This document shows, in pieces, positions 7,975-17,077 of a stretch of 34,903 nt of DNA. Source of the DNA: Clostridia bacterium (GTDB lineage: Bacteria > Bacillota > Clostridia > Acetivibrionales > DSM-2933); assembly GCA_026416815.1 (NCBI GenBank), contig JAOAEJ010000056.1:1-34903 (forward strand), given 5' to 3'. Both the position numbers and the translations under genes were made by a program. The notes under the pieces were generated by a model, which worked only from the letters and a program-made list of their open reading frames with translations, was not told the origin of the DNA and ran no database searches. Numbering within the stretch: position 1 is the first letter of the stretch; the number at the start of each line of letters is the position of its first letter.

Positions 7975-9909
7975 TTATCTATACTTTTTATTTATCATAT
8001 TAATAAAAATATCCGAAATATTGGGGTCAAACTTTGTGCCTGCACACCGCCTAATTTCAGCTATTGCAGCCTCCTTGCTCCTTGCTTTGTGATAAGGCCT
8101 GTAGTTTGTCATGACATCGTAGGCATCGACTATTGCAATAATCCTTGAAAGCATTGGGATTTCCTCCTGCTTTAGCCCGCTAGGATATCCCTTACCATCC
8201 CACTGCTCGTGATGGTAAAGTATAAAATTTGCAATAGGTGCAATTTCCGCCACGGAAGTTGCAATTCTGTAGCCTATATCACAATGCTCTTTCATGATCT
8301 TCCACTCATCGTCCTTTAAGCTGCTAGGCTTTTCAAGTATATGGTCCGGTATTGCCACCTTACCTATATCGTGAAGTAGCGCAAGTAAACTCAAATCATC
8401 GAGGTCACTTCCGGCAAGGCCGATAGTCTGGCCTAATTCTATCGCAAGTTCCTTTACTCTCTGGGTATGCTCAGCAGTTTCACTGGTTTTTTCCTCCAAT
8501 GTTTTCTTCAACGAAGTAATAATAGAACCCCGTACATTCTTTCCTTCAGTTAACTTATTCTTATACATCCTATCTTCGGCTCTTTTAAAAACCAATTCAA
8601 CCTCTTGCTTAGCCCTTGATTTTGTTGCATACCCTACCGAAATACTCGGTATGACAAACTCTGAAGATTCCCTTCTACACCTCTCTCTTATCTTATCGCA
8701 TATGCCCACCGCTTCCATTTCACTTGTTCCAGGAAGAATAATAGCAAATTCATCTCCACCTATACGGGCAATTATATCCTGTTGCCTGCATGATTCCTTA
8801 AGTATAATCGCAACCCTTTTGAGCAATTCATCTCCTACTCTATGTCCAAAAGCATCGTTAGCAAGCTTTAGGCCATTTACATCCCCGATTATAATACTAA
8901 AGGGCAGTTTGTTTTTAGAGTCCAGCCTTGACATTTCTTCCTCAAAAAATGTCCTATTATAAAGGCCGGTAAGCCTATCGTGAAAGCTTAAGTATTTTAG
9001 TGCAGCTTCTGCCCTCTTTCTTTCGCTAATTACTTCGGTATACACAATAATACCGCCTATTTGCCCTTTATTATCAAACCATGGACGGCATTCCCATCTT
9101 ATATACTCAACTGAACCATCGCTTCCTATATAGGAATCCTCTTCCTCTCTCTCAATCTCGCCTTTAAGGCATCTCCCATATACCTCTTTCCACTTTTGAG
9201 GGAGGTCTGGTAATATCTCATAGCAGCTTTTCCCTACAATTTCCTGTCCAGTCAAATTGTATTCTCTAAGGTACTTATCACTTGTCATTATGTATCGAAG
9301 CTCTTTATCAAAAACTGCTATAGCGTTTGGATTGTGCTTTATGATCATCCTTATGCACTCTTCACTTTTTTGCAATCCCTGTAGTGCAGCATGTTTAGCC
9401 CTTAAATTACAAAATGCCACTATGCCAAAAATTATAATCATACTAACAATTGTTAATGCATTAGTTGAAGCGGCATTCCCTTTAAGAAGAATAGCTATAA
9501 CGACAAGAATAAACATCATAATTTCGTATGCCAACAGATGGTTAGGCTTCTCGAATATCCACGATATAGCAAAAATGACCATCACCAATAAAAGGGAATA
9601 TCCATTTGAAAAGTTATTTATATAAGTTACCTGTAAAGCAGATAAACTAGAAAGCACATACATAAGAAACATAAGATAGTGCACATTTTTCCTTACAAAC
9701 TCACTTATATATGTTGATATAAAAACAGCCATGAATACCGCGGCAAAAAGCCACCCCGTGAACTCAGTATTTGCAGAATCAGAATATATAAACTTCCATA
9801 TATAAGTAACAACTGGCGTTCCTAGTGCATTTATTAAATATATCAACCGCGTTGTCTTTAGGTCTAAATGCAATAGTTTGCTTCTGTAAGCATTGTTATT
9901 ATCCCACAT
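7975..9909 (-). CDS. Membrane PAS-GGDEF-HD-GYP cyclic-di-GMP enzyme (second copy)
   Basis: This is a paralogue of the gene at 5933-7870 with the same order: about six membrane segments (20-170), PAS (about 185-300), GGDEF (GGDEF at 384-388, RxxD at 375-378 as RQQD) and HD-GYP (HDIGK near 513, HHEQWDGKGYP near 566). I chose the ATG at 9909 (644 aa) because GGGGGAAAAC lies just before it and the N-terminus then aligns with the paralogue. The open frame runs 35 codons further upstream, but that extension overlaps the putative promoter. The soluble domains are very similar between copies while the membrane segments differ more, which would suit different input signals. Both catalytic sites appear intact. 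Confidence 0.93.
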   Translation of the reverse strand: MWDNNNAYRSKLLHLDLKTTRLIYLINALGTPVVTYIWKFIYSDSANTEFTGWLFAAVFMAVFISTYISEFVRKNVHYLMFLMYVLSSLSALQVTYINNFSNGYSLLLVMVIFAISWIFEKPNHLLAYEIMMFILVVIAILLKGNAASTNALTIVSMIIIFGIVAFCNLRAKHAALQGLQKSEECIRMIIKHNPNAIAVFDKELRYIMTSDKYLREYNLTGQEIVGKSCYEILPDLPQKWKEVYGRCLKGEIEREEEDSYIGSDGSVEYIRWECRPWFDNKGQIGGIIVYTEVISERKRAEAALKYLSFHDRLTGLYNRTFFEEEMSRLDSKNKLPFSIIIGDVNGLKLANDAFGHRVGDELLKRVAIILKESCRQQDIIARIGGDEFAIILPGTSEMEAVGICDKIRERCRRESSEFVIPSISVGYATKSRAKQEVELVFKRAEDRMYKNKLTEGKNVRGSIITSLKKTLEEKTSETAEHTQRVKELAIELGQTIGLAGSDLDDLSLLALLHDIGKVAIPDHILEKPSSLKDDEWKIMKEHCDIGYRIATSVAEIAPIANFILYHHEQWDGKGYPSGLKQEEIPMLSRIIAIVDAYDVMTNYRPYHKARSKEAAIAEIRRCAGTKFDPNISDIFINMINKKYR

Positions 9910-9979
9910 ACGTTTTCCCCCAGTAGTGTATTTTTTATAACTTGGTAGTACAAAAGTGCTAGAAATGCATAGGTACAAG

Positions 9980-10007
9980 TTTATATATTTTATAGAAATT
10001 TGTTCAA
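9980..10007 (-). promoter_or_regulatory. Putative sigma-A promoter for the cyclic-di-GMP gene pair
   Basis: On the minus strand TTGAAC (10007-10002) is followed after 16 bases by TATAAA (9985-9980), about 70 bp before the chosen start codon. The spacing and hexamers fit a vegetative promoter, but AT-rich sequence gives such matches by chance. The rest of 10015-10327 shows no gene and no riboswitch that I can recognise. Confidence 0.4.
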
Positions 10008-10327
10008 GTGTCACTTGTATTCGAAAATTGTCATATATAATTATACCATTTCCATATTACACCTACAACTCCAAAAGCTACTTCCATTTTAGGTATTAAA
10101 TAAAAATATTTCGATAAATTACTTGGTTTTGACATATCAGCTGGAACCTTTCAGACAAAATAGTATTAGATAATGTCGCATTTATATAACGATTCATATA
10201 CCCTCTTATATATCACTCAATAAAAAAATTAATTAATCTCATTTTTTATTAAAAATATTCAGACACCAATTAATTTAATTCGTACAATACAATGAAAACA
10301 ATAAATAATATCAAAGAGGTGTTTTAA

Positions 10328-10534
10328 ATGCTTAGAAAATTATACTTATCAGATACAGACAAAAAGCTTGCAGGAGTATGTGGGGGTCTAGGAGAATATT
10401 TTAATGTAGACCCAACTTTAATAAGACTTTTATGGATTCTTTTAACTTTCTTTAACGGTATAGGCCTTTTTTCTTATTTTATTGCATGGCTTATAATGCC
10501 TAGAAAAAGTTTTAGTTCATCGAATCCATACTAA
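10328..10534 (+). CDS. PspC-domain small membrane protein
   Basis: This 68-aa protein is a stand-alone PspC domain. It has the typical KLYLSDTDKKLAGVCGGLGEYF N-terminus (the GVCGGLAEYF signature), then PTLIRLLWILLTF leading into a hydrophobic segment and a final IAWLIMPR. Family members are small inner-membrane proteins linked to envelope stress; the role in Clostridia is not settled. AAAGAGGTG precedes the ATG. It is a single-gene unit ended by a strong two-way hairpin, convergent with the WG-repeat lipoprotein gene. Confidence 0.92.
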   Translation: MLRKLYLSDTDKKLAGVCGGLGEYFNVDPTLIRLLWILLTFFNGIGLFSYFIAWLIMPRKSFSSSNPY

Positions 10535-10543
10535 AAAAGTCAT

Positions 10544-10587
10544 ATTGAACCTAAAAAACAATCCCCGGATTGTTTTTTAGGTTCAAT
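10544..10587. terminator. Bidirectional terminator with a 20-bp perfect stem
   Basis: ATTGAACCTAAAAAACAATC pairs without mismatch with GATTGTTTTTTAGGTTCAAT across a CCCC loop. The A and T runs are inside the stem, so it can work in both directions. It separates the convergent pspC-like gene and the WG-repeat lipoprotein gene. Confidence 0.85.
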
Positions 10588-10600
10588 GTTTATTTATAAT

Positions 10601-12871
10601 TCAATTCCACTTTTCAATCCCACTTAATTGATACTTTTTACTTTCCAATGAGTAAACCACCGTATATATCCATTTAAACGACTTTTTCTGATAGTCCTTT
10701 TCCGGATACTTAATAGCTATGACCTCATTTACATATACCTTCCATTCTTCCTTACCGGGAACCTGCTTTATATCTTTTATAGAGAATTCCACCAGTTCTT
10801 CTTTGATACCTTGTTTATAAAGGCTGGAAACCAGACTGGTTTGGGATTTATAAAGGCTGCTGTCTTTCAGCAGGTATGGCTCTACCAGGGCAAAATTGTT
10901 CTGATTTATAGCCTCCGGCATATAGGTTTCGTATGCGTTCATAGCCTCTTCAATATAATAACTCTCTGCTTTTGCTCCTATATTCTCTCCCGTACCTTTT
11001 CCATCCTCTAGCTTCACATTTTTCTCAAAGGACTTCCACATCTCTCCTTCGGTATCAATAATGTCAATTATCTCACCATAAGGGATATCAAACTCAGGGA
11101 ATCCCGCAGCATACGCTGCAATCTCATAAACATCGAAGTATATTTTTAAGGAGTCCTTAGTTATAACAAAATTCTGATCTGGACGTATAGCTTCCAGCTT
11201 ATCATCAAAAATCATGTAATCTTCCGATTCTTTTTGCTTAGCAATTTGCTTGTTAATAATCTCGGTAATCTTCTTTACATATCTGCTGTTTTTCTTGAAC
11301 AGGTCTGCAAGGCTGTAAAACTTGCCATTATGAATATTTATATGATAGTTTTGCCATGAGGGTGTTCCGTGAGCAGCACCTATAGGGTAAAAATATCCGG
11401 TTTTCTCAATTAACAAAAGGTCTTTGTTTTCTGTCACTCTAAAGTTCATTGTAAAATCTTCGCTATATAGACCATCTGCTTTCTCGGATGCTGACTTATC
11501 CCCTACAAAAATTTTTTTCAGTTCCCTATTTATCGATAGTTCCACTTCCTTTGAATCTATACCTAAAACTTCGGGATAATAAATCAGCATACACCTGTCA
11601 GGTCTGTGTTTGAGTTCCTTTACAACTATGCTGTTTTCAAGCTTATATGTAGTGTCTTCTTCCCATACTACCTTGCCATCCTTCGTAACATAGCTTAATC
11701 TACTATCAATATACGCTTTTATCAAATCTCCTTGGATTTTCATACTTCCTATACCTTTTAGTTTAGGTAAGCTGTTTACCCTTTGACCTTTCTTATCAAT
11801 AAAATAAGTATGAGTTTCATCACTGACTGAAGCAACATCACCCTGGAATTCTTCAAAGTCATAAAATATGAAGTCGGTAAGGCGTTTCCCTTCGGTATTT
11901 ACTAGAGCTTTTCTAGAATAGATACTGTTATAGTATGTGGGATAGGATTTGTCTACAGCTAGATATAATCCCTTTCCAATCCTGTACACATCGCTGTACT
12001 CCGGCTTTATTACAAACTCACCCTTTTTATTTATCACCCCTGCATCACTGTTTGAGTAATCTTCTGAGCTGCTTACTACAGCAAATCCGTCCTTGAAGAC
12101 TTCCGCACGTGAGTATTTATCCTCAATCAATATAGTGCCGTCTTCATTTAAGTAACCGTTTTTTTCATTTACGTCATTTCTATATATTACTGTTCCTTCT
12201 GAAAGCCCCATAACATTGCTATAATTATAGGTTCTTATAATCTTCCCTGTCTTATCTATCAAAACAACCTTATCTTCCCTTGTAGTTACAAGAGCTTTAT
12301 CACCTTCAAAATCATTTGCATATTTGAATTGAGGTTCTATTGATACCTTGCCGGTCTTGTCAAGATAGCCGTAGAGCGATACCCCATCGCTTCCCTTCCA
12401 GCTAAAAACCGCCATACCTTCTTTGAAGGTGTTTATGTGCTCAGATGCCTCATACAGCACTTTACCCTTCTCATCAATGACCGCATATTTGTCTTTACGG
12501 CTTGCTATTGCAAATCCATCGGAAAAATCGCTGATATAATAATATTGAGGCTCTACAACGACTTTGCCGGTCTTATCTATAAGTCCATCCATATCCTTTT
12601 TTGTAACTACAGCCAATCCATTTTCCTGGAAATCCGCAACCCTATCATAAATCGGTTCTATGACAAAATTCCCTTCCTTGTTTATGTATCCCCACTTATC
12701 ACTGCCATTTTTCCTCACACAAGCAGAGTATCGCCACCCATCATCTTTCTTATCGGGATTCTTTGCACTATCCAAACTTACACTCTTATCTTTGCTACCG
12801 GATATTGAACACCCCGAAAGAAACATAGTCAAGCTCACTGCAACTAATAAAAACGCTAGTAATTTTTTCAT
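10601..12871 (-). CDS. Lipoprotein with WG repeats and a DUF3298-like domain
   Basis: The 756-aa product starts with a lipoprotein signal peptide (lipobox LSGC, Cys21), so it is probably anchored on the outer face of the membrane. Residues about 40-410 are a series of WG (KWGYINKxGxxVIxP) repeats, for example WGYINKEGNFVIEPIYDR, each ending in a phrase like F.EGLAVV. Residues about 420-620 match the DUF3298/RsiV-like pattern (AAHGTPSW, YHINIHNGKFYSLADLF, then FDIPYGEIIDII). The last 120 residues look like an NTF2-like or TcaA-type end domain. The function is unknown; WG repeats are thought to be binding surfaces. It is a single-gene unit, convergent with the PspC gene. Confidence 0.88.
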   Translation of the reverse strand: MKKLLAFLLVAVSLTMFLSGCSISGSKDKSVSLDSAKNPDKKDDGWRYSACVRKNGSDKWGYINKEGNFVIEPIYDRVADFQENGLAVVTKKDMDGLIDKTGKVVVEPQYYYISDFSDGFAIASRKDKYAVIDEKGKVLYEASEHINTFKEGMAVFSWKGSDGVSLYGYLDKTGKVSIEPQFKYANDFEGDKALVTTREDKVVLIDKTGKIIRTYNYSNVMGLSEGTVIYRNDVNEKNGYLNEDGTILIEDKYSRAEVFKDGFAVVSSSEDYSNSDAGVINKKGEFVIKPEYSDVYRIGKGLYLAVDKSYPTYYNSIYSRKALVNTEGKRLTDFIFYDFEEFQGDVASVSDETHTYFIDKKGQRVNSLPKLKGIGSMKIQGDLIKAYIDSRLSYVTKDGKVVWEEDTTYKLENSIVVKELKHRPDRCMLIYYPEVLGIDSKEVELSINRELKKIFVGDKSASEKADGLYSEDFTMNFRVTENKDLLLIEKTGYFYPIGAAHGTPSWQNYHINIHNGKFYSLADLFKKNSRYVKKITEIINKQIAKQKESEDYMIFDDKLEAIRPDQNFVITKDSLKIYFDVYEIAAYAAGFPEFDIPYGEIIDIIDTEGEMWKSFEKNVKLEDGKGTGENIGAKAESYYIEEAMNAYETYMPEAINQNNFALVEPYLLKDSSLYKSQTSLVSSLYKQGIKEELVEFSIKDIKQVPGKEEWKVYVNEVIAIKYPEKDYQKKSFKWIYTVVYSLESKKYQLSGIEKWN

Positions 12872-13069
12872 ACATACACCCCTTCATCTCTTATATTAAA
12901 AGAAGCGCTACCTACTAATTATAGCAGTATCAGACTTAAAGTTCCACCTACCATTTAACACATTCAGCTGCATTCAACTAAAGCCTCTAAACCATTTTTA
13001 GCATATTCAAATAAATATCAAACTGCAAATGCGGAAATACTAATAAAAACTCAAAAGGAGGCGATTTAT

Positions 13070-13258
13070 TTGAATAGAGACAGAGCACAACAAATTGTAA
13101 ACTCATATGGCGTAATAGAAGTATTATATAATGGTTCTCCTGTATGGATAGAAGGTGTTAAGGATAATAGCCATGCTGAGGTCTCTTACTTAAATAGCAG
13201 GGATAAGAAAATGGATGTGGCATTAAATGATTTGATTGAAACTAACACAGCCTTTTAA
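13070..13258 (+). CDS. sspH: H-type small acid-soluble spore protein
   Basis: The 62-aa product matches the SspH family along its length: the start MNRDRAQQIVNS, then VLYNGSPVWIE and a C-terminal VALNDLIE. H-type SASPs are packed in the spore core. The start codon is TTG at 13070, supported by the strong AAAGGAGGCGA seven bases upstream; no ATG is available in a suitable place. Expression in the forespore under sigma-G would be expected from the family, but I could not pick a convincing promoter. Its presence shows that the organism sporulates. The segment 13259-13460 holds an imperfect hairpin (AATCAAGCCTTG/CAGGGCTCGATT) that may end the transcript. Confidence 0.9.
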   Translation: MNRDRAQQIVNSYGVIEVLYNGSPVWIEGVKDNSHAEVSYLNSRDKKMDVALNDLIETNTAF

Positions 13259-13472
13259 ATTATGCATAAATCAAGCCTTGTCTTATATAACGGAGATTTT
13301 ATACGGCAGGGCTCGATTCGCTTTCGACTATACATAATTCCCTTTTACATATACAGGTATTCCATGTAGAAATATAACCCCTATTCTGGTATAATTCAAT
13401 TTTATATAAGTTGTTTGTATTTATAACATATTAGAGATAAGTTACCGGATTTAGTTTTGGATGGGGGATAAT

Positions 13473-15593
13473 ATGCTGAAGGAAGCTCAAATAATTTTAA
13501 AGAAATACTTTGGCTATACCACTTTTAGAAAAGGCCAGGAACAAATTATCAGCAGTATCTTAAACGGAAGTGACACCCTGGGCATAATGCCTACAGGCGG
13601 TGGAAAATCTATCTGCTATCAAATCCCGGCTCTCTTATTTGAAGGCACTACCCTTGTAATATCTCCATTGATTTCACTGATGAAAGACCAGGTGGATGCA
13701 CTAAATGACTTTGGTATCCCCTCTACCTATATAAACAGTTCATTAAGCTATAGCGAACTCAGGGAGCGGCTTAATCTTGCAGCCAGGGGAAAATTCAAGC
13801 TTTTATATATAGCTCCTGAAAGACTTGAGTCGGAGCAGTTCCGTGAACTTCTCAACAGTATATCGGTTTCACTACTGGCAATTGATGAGGCTCACTGTGT
13901 ATCCCAATGGGGGCATGATTTCCGTCCAAGCTACCTTGCAATCTCCGCATTAATTAAAAGCCTCCCCAAGCGCCCTATTGTAGCAGCTTTTACTGCAACT
14001 GCAACCGAGTCGGTTAAAAATGATATTGCAGGGCATCTTACTCTAAAGGATCCCGACATATTTGTTACCGGCTTTAACCGTGAAAACCTCCGCTTTTCAG
14101 TGGTAAAATGCAAGAATAAGAGTGACTTTTTGATAGATTATATAAACGGGCATAAGAACCAGGCGGGAATTATATATGCTGCTACCCGGAACCAGGTTGA
14201 CAAGCTTCATGATTTGCTTAAAAGAAAAGGATTTGCTGTAGGCAAGTATCATGCGGGGCTAAGTGATGGAGAGAGAGCAGCTAATCAGGATGACTTTCTG
14301 TATGACAACATAAATGTTATGGTAGCCACCAATGCCTTCGGGATGGGAATTGATAAGTCCAATGTTCGTTATGTTCTTCATTTCAATATGCCTCGGGCTA
14401 TGGAGTCATACTATCAGGAAGCAGGCCGTGCAGGCCGTGACGGAGAGCCGGGCGAGTGTATTTTGCTATATGGAGCTTCGGATATTCATATACAAAAATT
14501 TTTAATAGAGCAATCTCTTTTATCACCGGAAAGAAAAGCAACGGAATATAAAAGGCTGCAAAACATGGTGGACTACTGCCATACCTCCCGCTGCCTGCGT
14601 AAATATATACTGGAGTATTTCGGGGAGAAAGAAGTCCCCGAATCCTGCAGTAACTGCGGGAATTGTGACGACGACCTGGAGCTTACCGATATAACGGTGG
14701 AAGCACAGAAGATTTTTTCATGTGTTAAGCGCATGGGCGAACAGTATGGGAGCGGGCTGGTATGTGGAGTGTTGCACGGGTCCGGAGCCAAAAAAATACT
14801 CCATCTCGGATTTGACAAGCTGTCTACCTACGGTATCATGAAGGACTATTCGGTTAAAGAAATAGGGGATTTAATTAACTTGATGACAGCAGAAGACTAC
14901 CTACATGTTACTGAAGGGCAATATCCTGTGGTAAAGCTCACACCAAAGGCCTATGCTGTACTAAAAGGTATCGAAAAGGTAAATCAGAAGGTGTCTAAAA
15001 AGAAAGAGGATCCTAAGGATGACTTCACACTGTTTGATATATTACGCTCCCTTAGAAAAACAATTTCCGAGCATGAGAAGGTGCCTCCCTATGTTATTTT
15101 TCATGACAGTACCCTAAAGGAAATGTGCAAGTACTATCCCACAACCGAACGGGCTATGTTGGATATATCTGGAGTTGGAGAAAGTAAGTTCGGTAAGTAC
15201 GGACAGCAATTTATTGAGGCAATACAAGAGTATGTACAAAAGCAGGGTATACAGGTGGACGCATCCTATACCTCCAAAACTTCTTCAAAAGGAAAAGACA
15301 ATACACCAAGCCATACGATTACCTATAGAATGTATTTAGATAGAAAAACTCCCGAGGAGATTGCTAAGGAGAGGGATATGACTGTTATTACAATACAGGA
15401 ACATCTTGTCCGTTGCTGGCAGGAAGGACAGGAGGTTAACTGGGATATGTTTATACCTAAGAAGTATGAGGCCTTGATTTTACAGGCTGTTCAAAAGGTG
15501 GGTTCGCAGCGGCTAAGGCCGATAAAGGACGAGCTTCCCGATGAGGTTGATTATTTTGGGATTAGGGCTGTTATATGTAAATATGGGAAGTAA
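13473..15593 (+). CDS. recQ: ATP-dependent DNA helicase RecQ
   Basis: This is a 3'-5' superfamily 2 helicase of about 706 aa. It has Walker A TGGGKS (about 41-46), DEAH followed by CVSQWGHDFRP (about 138), helicase motif VI (YQEAGRAGRDG) and the zinc-binding RQC region (C-HTSRC-LRKYILEYFGE-C-SNCGNC). An HRDC domain follows (about 510-590, with DISGVGESKFGKYG) and then a C-terminal HTH_40-like domain (TYRMYLDRKTPEEIAKERDM). I prefer the ATG at 13473, preceded by GGGGGAT and giving a family-typical N-terminus; the in-frame ATG at 13461 has a weaker ribosome site. RecQ unwinds recombination and replication intermediates. It is transcribed alone and followed by a terminator. Confidence 0.95.
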   Translation: MLKEAQIILKKYFGYTTFRKGQEQIISSILNGSDTLGIMPTGGGKSICYQIPALLFEGTTLVISPLISLMKDQVDALNDFGIPSTYINSSLSYSELRERLNLAARGKFKLLYIAPERLESEQFRELLNSISVSLLAIDEAHCVSQWGHDFRPSYLAISALIKSLPKRPIVAAFTATATESVKNDIAGHLTLKDPDIFVTGFNRENLRFSVVKCKNKSDFLIDYINGHKNQAGIIYAATRNQVDKLHDLLKRKGFAVGKYHAGLSDGERAANQDDFLYDNINVMVATNAFGMGIDKSNVRYVLHFNMPRAMESYYQEAGRAGRDGEPGECILLYGASDIHIQKFLIEQSLLSPERKATEYKRLQNMVDYCHTSRCLRKYILEYFGEKEVPESCSNCGNCDDDLELTDITVEAQKIFSCVKRMGEQYGSGLVCGVLHGSGAKKILHLGFDKLSTYGIMKDYSVKEIGDLINLMTAEDYLHVTEGQYPVVKLTPKAYAVLKGIEKVNQKVSKKKEDPKDDFTLFDILRSLRKTISEHEKVPPYVIFHDSTLKEMCKYYPTTERAMLDISGVGESKFGKYGQQFIEAIQEYVQKQGIQVDASYTSKTSSKGKDNTPSHTITYRMYLDRKTPEEIAKERDMTVITIQEHLVRCWQEGQEVNWDMFIPKKYEALILQAVQKVGSQRLRPIKDELPDEVDYFGIRAVICKYGK

Positions 15594-15605
15594 CTGTGAG
15601 TGATT

Positions 15606-15632
15606 CGGAGGGTGTTAGCCCTCCGTTTTATT
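15606..15632 (+). terminator. Rho-independent terminator of recQ
   Basis: CGGAGGG pairs with CCCTCCG over a TGTTAG loop (15606-15625) and is followed by TTTTATTT. It lies 12 bases after the recQ stop codon. Confidence 0.9.
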
Positions 15633-15664
15633 TATCTATTGTATTAAAAAGTTTTATACGCATT

Positions 15665-16108
15665 TTACTCCAATTCTTTATACATAAATATCATTTCAGC
15701 GCTCTTTTCAAACTCTTGCTTTGTATAGAATTCTTCCGATGGGAATCCTTGATTTGTAAGCAGGACAATAGCTCTTATGTCTTCTTTCACTAGGCTTTCT
15801 TGAGCATATTCCAATAATCTGCTGCCGATTCCTTTTCTCTGTACTGAGCTATCTACGTACATTTCTTTGATGAAGAACTCGTCTCCCTTCCACCACTTGA
15901 CTATATTACCAAGGCATACGCCGACAATTCTTAGTCCCTCGACTGCTATAAAGCCTCTAAAGCCTGGGGTATTGACTATGTCTGTTAGGTATGAATTTGC
16001 TCTCTCGGCGGATGGCCATTTGTCTTCCCAGGGGTATGCGTTAAATACTTTTATAAATAGTTCAGTGCATTTTTCTATGTCTTCATGTTTGTAGGTTCTT
16101 AAAAGCAT
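15665..16108 (-). CDS. GNAT-family N-acetyltransferase
   Basis: This 147-aa protein has the single-domain GNAT fold pattern: an N-terminal LLRTYKHEDIEKCTELF, the strand FFIKEMYVDSSVQRKGIGSRLL containing the acetyl-CoA binding QxxGxG/A motif (QRKGIG), and a final FYTKQEFEKSAEMIFMYKEL. It would transfer an acetyl group to an amine; the substrate cannot be told from sequence. AGGAGGTAAAAAAAC precedes the ATG. It is transcribed towards recQ as an isolated gene. Confidence 0.9.
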   Translation of the reverse strand: MLLRTYKHEDIEKCTELFIKVFNAYPWEDKWPSAERANSYLTDIVNTPGFRGFIAVEGLRIVGVCLGNIVKWWKGDEFFIKEMYVDSSVQRKGIGSRLLEYAQESLVKEDIRAIVLLTNQGFPSEEFYTKQEFEKSAEMIFMYKELE

Positions 16109-16204
16109 GTTTTTTTACCTCCTGCCTCTTATAGAATCAGGGTAGTTTTTTGTTGGTATTATCTAGCGAGTAATTAGTATCTTTGGGGTCGTCTAAAGCA
16201 GTTC

Positions 16205-16331
16205 CCGAGAGGGAAACCCATCTTGCTGGGTTTCCCTCTCGGACGCTCCCTTCCACTCGCTTACCCAAGGAGGACCGGCTTCAAAGGGCATCCTGCCCTA
16301 TGAAGCCTAAAACGCACGTCCTATGCGTTTT
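16205..16331. repeat. Cluster of three consecutive stable hairpins
   Basis: Three stem-loops follow one another. CCGAGAGGGAAACCCA pairs perfectly with TGGGTTTCCCTCTCGG (16205-16242). GGCTTCAAAGGGCA pairs with TGCCCTATGAAGCC with one mismatch (16277-16307). AAAACGCA pairs with TGCGTTTT (16309-16331), followed by more T. The stretch is clearly richer in G+C than its surroundings. The small open frame across it has no ribosome site and no family resemblance, so I do not call it. It could be a structured RNA or the remnant of a palindromic mobile element. The rest of 16109-16553 is AT-rich and has no gene. Confidence 0.6.
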
Positions 16332-16553
16332 TCCCTTGAATATAAAGGGGCTTCGCGGGGCTTTCCTGCTGCGTTATATCGTTTATTTTATTACTATGAT
16401 ATATAATGTTGGGGGTTAAATCAATAAAATATTGTACAAATTGCCAACCTTATTTAATATTTTATGTTAACCCGCTTGATATATTATGCATACAATATAT
16501 TAAACTCTTTAATAATTTTATTCTTATAGCTTGTAGAGGAGGTATTTAATAGT

Positions 16554-16826
16554 ATGAGTTCAAAACATAACAATAATATACCCGGGCAGAATTACTGGGC
16601 TTCTCAGACTCCAAAATCCTATAGTAGTAAGCCACCAAAGACCAGAATGCGTGTAACCTTTCCACCCGGTGGAGAATTTAAATTGCTAAATATTGCTGAA
16701 TTTTCGGCTCCCGGAGGTATGACTATGGTTTTAAACCTGCCATTCCCCGTTGGTAGCGGAGGATTGGGCAGTATTTGTGATTCCATCCGAAATGCAGGAG
16801 GAACTGTTGATATCGACGAGGTCTAA
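16554..16826 (+). CDS. Unrecognised 90-aa protein
   Basis: A strong GAGGAGGT lies ahead of the ATG, and the frame uses ordinary codons, so I treat it as a real gene. The N-terminus is polar and low in complexity (Asn, Ser, Lys, Pro). It is followed by MRVTFPPGGEFKLLNIAEF, a hydrophobic PGGMTMVLNLPFPVG segment and IRNAGGTVDIDEV at the end. There is no signal peptide and only one cysteine. I recognise no family. It is followed by a hairpin terminator, so it is probably a one-gene transcript separate from the 366-aa gene downstream. Confidence 0.65.
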   Translation: MSSKHNNNIPGQNYWASQTPKSYSSKPPKTRMRVTFPPGGEFKLLNIAEFSAPGGMTMVLNLPFPVGSGGLGSICDSIRNAGGTVDIDEV

Positions 16827-16874
16827 TTTTTGCTGCACTGCCGTAATTATTAAATTTAGGCTCATAGGATTCAC

Positions 16875-16937
16875 AATAAAAAATATGGTTTGTTAATAGG
16901 TACACTAATTACCTTTTTACATACCATATTTTTTATT
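16875..16937. terminator. Bidirectional terminator after the 90-aa gene
   Basis: AATAAAAAATATGGT pairs perfectly with ACCATATTTTTTATT around a 33-base interior that itself holds a short AGGTA/TACCT pairing. The T-rich 3' arm makes it a plausible terminator on both strands. Confidence 0.6.
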
Positions 16938-17077
16938 ATTTGTACTACTTCTTTTAGTAAAGAATAGAGTCTACTGTAAACATCTATCATTATATTTAAG
17001 TACAAACAACTTCAAATTTGTGCGGGCATATAATTACAATGTTGAAATAGATAAATCACTTATGGAGGTTTTAGTAT

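Noticed and set aside
10129..10134. TTGACA upstream of the PspC gene as a promoter
   Set aside because: No acceptable -10 hexamer lies at 16-18 bases, and it is almost 200 bp from the start codon.
13259..13345. Imperfect hairpin after sspH as a terminator
   Set aside because: The arms match only 10 of 12 bases and no T-run follows, so I did not list it as a feature.
15596..15793. A 65-codon frame right after recQ
   Set aside because: It contains the recQ terminator and overlaps the acetyltransferase gene on the other strand.
16183..16419. A 78-codon open frame over the hairpin cluster
   Set aside because: No ribosome site, and its sequence is explained by the palindromic stems.
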